Shown piece by piece: positions 5,942 through 11,534 of a DNA stretch of 11,534 nt. Each line of letters starts with the position of its first letter. Positions within the stretch are counted from its first letter, which is position 1. The notes beneath the pieces are model-generated. The model was not told the DNA's origin. It worked only from the letters and a program-made list of their open reading frames with translations, and did not search any database. The stretch is from CAYLLN01 sp036496265 (GTDB taxonomy: Bacteria > Planctomycetota > Planctomycetia > Pirellulales > Pirellulaceae), in the NCBI GenBank assembly GCA_036496265.1, contig DASXLL010000126.1, positions 1 to 11,534 on the forward strand, read 5' to 3'. The translations under genes and the position numbers were made by a program.

Positions 5942-7240
5942 ATGAGAACCGTATCGCTTGGTTGGCGGAAGGCAGCGCTCGTTTCGGTTGGAACAGGCGT
6001 CGTGGCCTGGCTTGTCTTGGCATCAGCAGCCGGGCGCATGGAACCGCGCTTCACTCCCGAAATGCAAGAGGCTGGGCAAGAGCTCTTCGTTCACCAATGG
6101 GTCGCCAGCGACCCCAAAGCCCACGGCGACGGCCTCGGCCCCGTATTCAATGCTAACTCCTGCGTCGCTTGCCACTTCCAAGGCGGCGTTGGCGGCGGCG
6201 GCGACGTGGCGCACAACGTGGTGGCCTATGAAGTCCATCCGACGATCCGCGACAAGAAAATGCACAAGGGCTTGGTGCATGCTTTCGCCGTAAACAAGGA
6301 ATATACCGAAAGCCAGGCTCTTCTTTCCCAGTCGTTTCCGATCATCGTCGGTGGTGACCGCGTCGTCGGCGGCTGCACGATCAAGTTCGAAGATTTCAAC
6401 CCCGTGAAGGTCGAAACGACGAATTCAATCGCGCTCTTCGGCGATGGTCTGATCGATCGCCTTTCCGAAACGGCAATTCGCCTCAACCATGCCCGCCGAG
6501 TTGCCAAGCAACTCGGCCGTGAAATTGGCGGTGACTTTCAAACTGCCGGGGCCGGCCGCGCCCGCACCTTGCCCGACGGTCGCCTTGGCCGCTTCGGTTG
6601 GAAGGCCCAATTTGCAACGGTGAAAGAATTCGTCGCCGCCGCTTGTGCGAACGAGATTGGCCTCGGCAATCCGCTAATGGACCAAGCCAAGCCTCTAGCT
6701 AAGAATTATGCCTGCAACGAAGCCGACCTGACGAAACAGGAATTCCGCCAACTCGTCGCTTTCGTTGATGCCATTCCGCGGCCCATCGAGGTGACGCCGA
6801 AAGAGCCGGCGCAACGGGCCGCCGCCGAACGGGGCAAAAAACTGTTTGCTTCTATCGGCTGTGCCGAGTGCCACACTCCCGACATCGGCGACGTCGCCGG
6901 CATCTACAGCGACCTGATGCTGCACAGCCTCACATCGAAGCTGAGCGACGGCTACACGCACGAAATCCTGGTCGAGGTGCCGCTACCCGACGGCCATCCG
7001 AAACCCGACGAATGGCGCACCCCGCCACTGTGGGGTGTGGCCGATTCCTCGCCGTATTTCCACGACGGCAGCATCGGCTCGCTCTACGACGCCATCCTGC
7101 GACACGAAGGCGACGCACTACCTGTCACCAAAGCCTTCAAGACGCTGCCGCCTGTCGATCAGCAAGCCGTCGTCGCCTTTTTGCGGACGCTCAAAGCGCC
7201 GCCGCCAGCGAAAACGGATCTAATTGCCGCGAATCGTTAA
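5942..7240 (+). CDS. Di-haem c-type protein of the DUF1111 (di-haem oxidoreductase) family
   Basis: The 432-residue protein has an N-terminal hydrophobic leader (about 10-30: AALVSVGTGVVAWLVLASAAG), so it is exported or membrane-tethered. Two haem c-attachment motifs are visible: CVACH (74-78) and CAECH (307-311). Family marks include the preceding GDGLGPVFNANSC, the helix AERGKKLFASIGC before the second haem, and the C-terminal segment SSPYFHDGSIGSLYDAILRHEGDA with ...VAFLRTLK. Related proteins are the MauG/cytochrome c peroxidase-like DHOR group (PF06537). The role is likely periplasmic electron transfer or peroxidase-like oxidation, with unknown substrate. Start choice: ATG at 5942 has GGGAGG at 5929-5934, seven bases upstream, and begins the leader directly. 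The longer frame from 5795 has neither. A structured region precedes it. It is convergent with the small-protein gene at 7313-7549. Confidence 0.92.
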   Translation: MRTVSLGWRKAALVSVGTGVVAWLVLASAAGRMEPRFTPEMQEAGQELFVHQWVASDPKAHGDGLGPVFNANSCVACHFQGGVGGGGDVAHNVVAYEVHPTIRDKKMHKGLVHAFAVNKEYTESQALLSQSFPIIVGGDRVVGGCTIKFEDFNPVKVETTNSIALFGDGLIDRLSETAIRLNHARRVAKQLGREIGGDFQTAGAGRARTLPDGRLGRFGWKAQFATVKEFVAAACANEIGLGNPLMDQAKPLAKNYACNEADLTKQEFRQLVAFVDAIPRPIEVTPKEPAQRAAAERGKKLFASIGCAECHTPDIGDVAGIYSDLMLHSLTSKLSDGYTHEILVEVPLPDGHPKPDEWRTPPLWGVADSSPYFHDGSIGSLYDAILRHEGDALPVTKAFKTLPPVDQQAVVAFLRTLKAPPPAKTDLIAANR

Positions 7241-7255
7241 TCCGAGCTGCGCAAC

Positions 7256-7283
7256 AAAAAACCGGGAGCAAGCTTGCTCCCGG
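7256..7283 (-). terminator. Intrinsic terminator of the 78-residue small-protein gene
   Basis: A perfect 22-bp palindrome (7262-7283; left half CCGGGAGCAAG) is followed on the minus strand by six T (complement of 7256-7261). It lies 29 bases past the stop codon at 7313-7315. The plus strand has no T run, so it serves the minus-strand gene. The palindrome belongs to the same family as the last hairpin of the 1493-1610 cassette (CCGGGAGCA..TGCTCCCGGCT). Confidence 0.85.
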
Positions 7284-7312
7284 CTGGCGAATTCAAAGAT
7301 TGCGGGATGTTG

Positions 7313-7549
7313 CTATTTCTTGTACCCGAGCGACTTCACCACCGCGAGCATTTCCTCATACGTGATGAACCGCCGGCGGTGAACCAACTTGTACGAGTCG
7401 ATGGCCTGCGCCAACTCGCGAGCATCTGGCGACAACTCGTCATGACTGTTCGTGAACTGACGCCGCTCTCGCTGCGGGTTGACGCTCGACGGCGTGGCTG
7501 AGCGTCGGTCGATGAACGGTTCGGTGAAAGTCGCAAACGTCGGAGCCAT
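7313..7549 (-). CDS. Small conserved-looking planctomycete protein, 78 residues
   Basis: The protein begins MAPTFATFTEPFIDRRS, continues through a polar basic linker (NPQRERRQFTNSHDELS) and ends in a helical C-terminal half: PDARELAQAIDSYKLVHRRR, then FITYEEMLAVVKSLGYKK. I recall short planctomycete proteins with the same RRQF..SHDELSP.ARELA and HRRRFI.YEEML..IKSLGY pattern, always annotated hypothetical. This is memory, not a search. There is no signal peptide or membrane segment. The basic HRRRF and two helices would suit a nucleic-acid or protein-binding adaptor, but nothing proves it. Start: the ATG at 7549 has an AGGTG about six bases upstream and begins the conserved part. The open frame from 7615 would add 22 residues without such support. 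An intrinsic terminator follows. It is downstream of the giant repeat gene on the same strand, with a 196-base gap. Confidence 0.8.
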   Translation of the reverse strand: MAPTFATFTEPFIDRRSATPSSVNPQRERRQFTNSHDELSPDARELAQAIDSYKLVHRRRFITYEEMLAVVKSLGYKK

Positions 7550-7745
7550 GCAAACACCTGGTTGGAAAAAGGGCAGGGGAGAGTGCGCAGCCGGGCAAGC
7601 CTGTAACCACAGCAAACTTAGGCCGCAGTAACCGCTGCGTCAAAAATCACGAGTACGGATTCCTGCCGTGCTGCGCACGTCGCTGCTATAAGCCCTACAA
7701 CCCTTACGCCGCGATGCTCCCGGTTTCCAGCGCGAAGGGCGTGAC
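7550..7745. other. Spacer between the giant repeat gene and the small-protein gene
   Basis: On the minus strand this follows the giant gene's stop (TAA, 7746-7748). A weak hairpin (complement of 7646-7664, one mismatch) with a short T run (complement of 7634-7638) could be a poor terminator. The promoter of the 78-residue gene should be here, but I see no clear -35/-10. Confidence 0.4.
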
Positions 7746-10700
7746 TTAGCTCAACATCCCATCGCCCAACAGCGACAACAGCGCCGCATCGTGTGCCAGG
7801 CCCGAATTGGCCTCGCCTTCCGCTGCATCCACCGTGATCGTCACCTTGGCCAGGTTCGAATTGGCCTGCCCATCGTTGGCCTGGTACTCGAACACATCGT
7901 CGCCGGTAAATCCGGCGTTCGCGGTATAGCTGAACGATCCATCGGGATTCAGCGTCACCGACCCATTCGTCGGCGCGATGACAAGCTGGGCGGTCAGCGT
8001 GTCACCGTTCGCGTCCATATCGTTATTGAGCACGCTATCCGTCGTATCGACTGTCAACGATGAGCCAGTTGCCTCGAAGCTGTCGTCGATCGCCAGCGGC
8101 GCAACATTGCTCGTCGGCCCGACCGTGATCGTTACGGTCACGACACTCGAATCGAGATTCCCGTCGTTCGTCTTATAGGTAAATGTGTCGTCGCCGGAGA
8201 AATCCGTGTCTGGCACATACGTGAACGACCCGTCGGGAGCAACCGATACCGTGCCGTTCGATGCTTCGCTCACTTGCACTGCCGTTAGCGAGTCATTGTC
8301 AGGATCCGTGTCATTGGCGAGCACACCTTGCGACGCAGGTATGTCGAGCGTGCCATTGGTGGCAACGGCGAACGAATCGGCGTTCGCGGTCGGCGCCTGA
8401 TTGACGTGATTCACGGTGATCGTGGCCGTCGTCACATCACTCAGGGCCGTCCCGTCGCTCGCCTGATAAGTAAATGTGTCCGTCCCGCTGAAATTCGACG
8501 CCGGCGTGTAAGTAAACGTGCCGTCGGAATTGAGCGAAACCGTCCCATGCTGCGGCTGATCGGCGATTTGGGCCGTCAGCGTCTGGCTGTCCGCGTCCGT
8601 GTCGTTGGCGAGCACTCCCGCTGCAGCCTGCGGCGAAAATGGCGTGTTTTCATCCGTCGTGTAGGAATCAGCCACCGCCACCGGCGCGTGATTCGGCGGA
8701 TTAACCGTCAGCGTGACAGTCGCCGTTGCGCTCTGCGAGCTCGTGTTCGTCGCCGTGTACGTGAAGCTATCGCTGCCGGTAAAGCTCGTCGCCGGTGTAT
8801 AGGTAAATGAGCCGTCCGAATTGAGCGACAAAGTGCCATTTGACGGCTGAGTCACCACCGCCGCCGTGAGCGTCGAGCTGTTTGGATCCGAATCGTTCGC
8901 GAGCACACCGCCAGCCGCATCGACAGTAAACGGCGTATCCTCAGTCACGGAAAAGCTGTCCGCGTTGGCCGTCGGCGTCGTCGTCGCAACGACGGTGATC
9001 GTGACCGTCGCTGGCTGGCTGGTCGCGCTCGAATCGCTCGCCGTGTACGTAAACGTATCGCTGCCGCTGAACGCGGCTGCCGGTGTATAGACGAATGAGC
9101 CGTCGGCGGCGAGCGCCAGCGTGCCATGCGCGGGCTGAGTGACGGCCGCGGCTGTCATCGACAGGCTTTGCGGATCTGTCGCGCCTGCCAACACGCCGGA
9201 CGCGGCCGAAATCGTCAGTGCGGCGCCTTCGTTCGTCGAGTACGTATGGGCAGTGACCGTTGGTGCGTTAGGCGACGCGGCGACAGCAATCGTCACGGTC
9301 GCCGCGCTGCTGGTTTGGGCACCGTTCGTGGCTGTGTATGTGAAGCTGTCGCTGCCGCTAAAGCCTGACGTCGGCGTGTAGCTGAACGACCCGTCGCTGT
9401 TCAACGTCAGTGTGCCATTTGCCGGTTGCGTGCTGACGGCGGCGGTCAGCGATTTGTTATTCGGATCGGTGTCGTTCGAGAGCACTCCCGATGCGGCGAT
9501 CGTCAGCGGCGTGTTGAACGCCGTCGAAAACGTATCGTTGTTTGCTGTCGGCGTCGAATTCGTGCTCGTATTGCCGCTCGGACTCGTTTCCGAGTTGGTG
9601 AAACCCAAATTCGTCGGTGTCGCCGTCAGCCGATACAGTGAATCTCCTCCTGCTTGGCTGATCAGTTCAACCGAAGGACTGCTGGTGCTGACGGAAGCAC
9701 TCACCGGCTGAGCAGCGGAGTTCGTTGCCGACACATTCAGCGCGCTGGCGGTCGTCGAAAACGTTTCGGCCGAAAATCCTTGCCAGACGTTGCTGTCAAG
9801 CGTCTGCCACAGCTCACTACCCGAACTGTCGAACGCGGCGATGCCGTCGTTTTGAGAGTTCGAGGCAAAGAAGTCCTTGATTGAGATGGTCGTGATGTCG
9901 CGCCCCAACTCGCCAAAATTGTTGTCAGTGCCGGTCGTCCCCGCCGCCAATGTAATCGTGAACTGGTCGCTGCCAACCGTTCCGCCCTGCGACCCAATCG
10001 CGTCCTGGCCATCGATAATAAATGCCGGCTGCGTCTCTTTCAGTGTATAGCTGCCCGGATCGAGCGTGCTGAACGAGTACGAACCGTCGCTCCCGGTCTT
10101 GGCTGTCAAATTAACGGCGCTGCTGTCACTCGTTTTCGTGCCGGTGAGCGTGATGGTCACATCGCCGATCGCCAATTCGCCCGTATCGAACAAGCCGTTG
10201 TTGTTGACATCGAAATACACGAAGCCGCTGAGCGTTCCAGTCGTTGTCGTGTTCGTCGTCGTCGCGTTGACGTTGACTGTGGCCGTCGCAGTTTGTGTTG
10301 CGCCCGTGTTGTCTTTCGCGGTGTAGGTAAACGTGTCCTGCCCCTGAAAATTGGCTGCCGGCGTGTAGAGAATACTTTGGCTGTCGCTGGAAATGGCGGC
10401 GGTGCCGCCGGCCGTCGGTGTTCCGACAGCCGTGATCGTTAGCCCATTGCCCGTGTCGTTCGACAGGACGTTGATCGTTGTGGCAGAGGCATTTTCGGCG
10501 ACCGTCGTCGTATCGTTGTTGGCGCCGAGCACTGCGGCCGCGACGGTGACGGCGACATCCTCCGTGTCGGATTGATCGGCCGTCGTCCGCGTCGTTGCCC
10601 CTTGCACCGACATCGTGACATGAAAAGTGCCCGTGAAATCGGCCGGCGGCGTGAGCGTCACGAGGCCCGTATTGTGATCGACGTTTATCGTGTAGTTCGT

Positions 10701-11534
10701 CGTTTCGCTGTCCGGCTTCACGGCATCGAAAACGTCGGCGCCGCCTGTCACGTCGGTCGCTGATAGTTTAACATTAATTGGCTGACCCGTGGTGCCACTA
10801 ACGGGGGCGATTTTGTTGAGATAGGGCGCGGGGCTTTCCGTGTCTGGTGTCACGGTGACATGAAACGTCTGCTGAGACGTCTGGCCTGTCACGGTATCCG
10901 TAACGGTCACTGTCACGTCCGACGTGCCGCTTGCACCAAGAGCGGCTTTCAGCTCGAGCGCTGCATTCGTCGTATCCGTAATGATCTGCGAGCTCGTGAT
11001 GCTGATTGTCGATGGCGGCGGGCCGTCGCCGCTGGATGTCGAATGCTGAATCGCCTGCCGCACGGAATCGCCCGCGGTAATCACGCCAAAAATCGAGTGT
11101 TGGAAATCGAGGAACCGCGTCGGGGCGCCGGTGACGAAAACCTGGGAGTCGTTCGTATCGTCCGTCGATTTGGCCATTGCCAATAAGCCGGACGTCGTGA
11201 ACTGCAAATCGGGATTGAACTCGTCGTCGAATTGGCCCAGCGGCGAGGTACCGCTCGGGAATTGCGGTCCGCCTTGAATTACGAAATCGCTGCCGTCGCC
11301 TTCGTGAGAAATGCGATAAAAATTGACCGGCAAGCTGGAGCTATCGTTGAAGTCGCCGCTGTTGATGAGGGACTCGATGTGGCTCGTGACGTCCGGAACG
11401 AGGTTATCGAACAACTCGAACGTCATCTGGCCGTAGCCCTCGACGTTCATTTGCAGGCTCTTATTGCCCGTCGGAACGGTTGCCTGCAATAGGCTCGGAT
11501 CGCTCACCGAAACGGAATACGTCAGCGGATCGCC
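7746..11534 (-). CDS. Giant extracellular cadherin-like repeat protein with internal cyclophilin domain (C-terminal 1262 residues; start off the right edge)
   Basis: The frame is open to the right edge, reading GDPLTYSVSVSDPSLLQ inward, so the gene is truncated and the GTG at 11507 is not the start. Domains in order are: a cyclophilin-type peptidyl-prolyl isomerase domain (about 11450-11040), with FYR (catalytic Arg), FVIQGG, FDDEF, GLLAMA, SQVFV and FLDFQHSIFG; a cadherin-like linker (about 10850-10530); one Big_9-type repeat (about 10530-10259); an SdrD-B-like domain starting GFVYFDVNNNGLFDTGE and ending in NNFGELG (about 10242-9899); a unique Ser/Thr/Asn-rich section; then six tandem ~93-residue repeats. 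The tail ends GLAHDAALLSLLGDGMLS, without a recognised dockerin or PEP-CTERM signal. This is a surface or secreted adhesin-type protein. The D-x-D-x-D turns suggest Ca2+ binding. Versus canonical cyclophilin, the active-site Trp is Phe and one core Phe is Val, so activity is plausible but unproven. Confidence 0.93.
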   Translation of the reverse strand, partial: GDPLTYSVSVSDPSLLQATVPTGNKSLQMNVEGYGQMTFELFDNLVPDVTSHIESLINSGDFNDSSSLPVNFYRISHEGDGSDFVIQGGPQFPSGTSPLGQFDDEFNPDLQFTTSGLLAMAKSTDDTNDSQVFVTGAPTRFLDFQHSIFGVITAGDSVRQAIQHSTSSGDGPPPSTISITSSQIITDTTNAALELKAALGASGTSDVTVTVTDTVTGQTSQQTFHVTVTPDTESPAPYLNKIAPVSGTTGQPINVKLSATDVTGGADVFDAVKPDSETTNYTINVDHNTGLVTLTPPADFTGTFHVTMSVQGATTRTTADQSDTEDVAVTVAAAVLGANNDTTTVAENASATTINVLSNDTGNGLTITAVGTPTAGGTAAISSDSQSILYTPAANFQGQDTFTYTAKDNTGATQTATATVNVNATTTNTTTTGTLSGFVYFDVNNNGLFDTGELAIGDVTITLTGTKTSDSSAVNLTAKTGSDGSYSFSTLDPGSYTLKETQPAFIIDGQDAIGSQGGTVGSDQFTITLAAGTTGTDNNFGELGRDITTISIKDFFASNSQNDGIAAFDSSGSELWQTLDSNVWQGFSAETFSTTASALNVSATNSAAQPVSASVSTSSPSVELISQAGGDSLYRLTATPTNLGFTNSETSPSGNTSTNSTPTANNDTFSTAFNTPLTIAASGVLSNDTDPNNKSLTAAVSTQPANGTLTLNSDGSFSYTPTSGFSGSDSFTYTATNGAQTSSAATVTIAVAASPNAPTVTAHTYSTNEGAALTISAASGVLAGATDPQSLSMTAAAVTQPAHGTLALAADGSFVYTPAAAFSGSDTFTYTASDSSATSQPATVTITVVATTTPTANADSFSVTEDTPFTVDAAGGVLANDSDPNSSTLTAAVVTQPSNGTLSLNSDGSFTYTPATSFTGSDSFTYTATNTSSQSATATVTLTVNPPNHAPVAVADSYTTDENTPFSPQAAAGVLANDTDADSQTLTAQIADQPQHGTVSLNSDGTFTYTPASNFSGTDTFTYQASDGTALSDVTTATITVNHVNQAPTANADSFAVATNGTLDIPASQGVLANDTDPDNDSLTAVQVSEASNGTVSVAPDGSFTYVPDTDFSGDDTFTYKTNDGNLDSSVVTVTITVGPTSNVAPLAIDDSFEATGSSLTVDTTDSVLNNDMDANGDTLTAQLVIAPTNGSVTLNPDGSFSYTANAGFTGDDVFEYQANDGQANSNLAKVTITVDAAEGEANSGLAHDAALLSLLGDGMLS
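7824..9555 (-). repeat. Six tandem cadherin-like (Big_9/VCBS-type) coding repeats
   Basis: Six units of about 280 bp lie at roughly 9555-9280, 9270-8991, 8978-8702, 8690-8409, 8399-8118 and 8100-7824 (minus strand). Each encodes the series A-x-D-(S/T)-(F/Y), GVLANDTDP, QPxNGTLxLNxDGSFxYTP, FSGxDxFTYxAxDG and ending TVTITV. The first and third units are closest to one another, and the last one (LAIDDSFEATG) is most diverged and has VLNNDMDANGD instead of VLANDTDP. High local identity of SDGSFTYTP-type words makes the array prone to unequal recombination and short-read misassembly. Confidence 0.9.

Noticed and set aside
6868..7365. 165-codon frame overlapping the end of the di-haem gene
   Set aside because: Arg-rich shadow of the haem protein frame, with no SD and no motif.
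7550..7615. 22-codon N-terminal extension of the 78-residue protein
   Set aside because: The ATG at 7549 has AGGTG just upstream and begins the part that looks conserved. The extension lacks such support.
7824..9555. CRISPR-like regular spacing on the minus strand
   Set aside because: The period is ~280 bp with degenerate coding repeats that translate to cadherin-like domains, with no short identical repeats or spacers.

Overview
The window looks like chromosomal DNA of a planctomycete, probably of the Pirellulales. This rests on gene content recognised by eye, with no database search. The markers are a Tat-exported Gfo/Idh/MocA oxidoreductase of the type these genomes carry in large numbers, a secreted DUF1111-type di-haem protein, a giant cadherin-like repeat protein with an internal cyclophilin domain, and a small protein with the C-terminal pattern HRRRFITYEEML..KSLGY that I recall from planctomycete genomes. 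Most spacers are GC-rich and several hold palindromic elements.

Layout, left to right. (1) Positions 1-668, minus strand: the 5' part of a secreted protein of unknown function (runs off the left edge) and an 86-residue small protein with its own Shine-Dalgarno (SD) sequence and intrinsic terminator. (2) 669-968: a spacer with an 84-bp nested inverted repeat. (3) 969-2950, plus strand: a secreted GlcG/HbpS-like protein, then a 118-bp cassette of four nested hairpins, then the Gfo/Idh/MocA oxidoreductase. The hairpin cassette has been read through by the longest open frame, so the likely start of the oxidoreductase is at 1643, not 1508. (4) 2951-3042: an imperfect long inverted repeat built on GACAGAAAAAT words, between convergent genes. 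(5) 3043-5627: two divergent, uncharacterised membrane proteins with PH-like soluble modules, separated by a spacer holding a tandem heptamer repeat. (6) 5628-7240: a spacer whose second half could fold into three hairpins, followed by the di-haem c-type protein. (7) 7256-7549, minus strand: a conserved-looking small protein and a terminator made from the same palindrome family as the 1493-1610 cassette. (8) 7746-11534, minus strand: the C-terminal 1262 residues of a giant extracellular protein (cyclophilin domain, cadherin-like linker, SdrD-B-like domain, then six tandem cadherin-like repeats), running off the right edge.

The genes do not form one obvious pathway. Most products appear exported, haem-associated or membrane/surface proteins, which suits the elaborate cell envelope of planctomycetes. 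I found no convincing defence system, prophage, IS element, CRISPR array, tRNA or rRNA. The items most worth following are the possible structured leader of the di-haem gene, the family of nested palindromes (one apparently serving as a terminator), and the modular PH-like membrane protein with its divergent partner.
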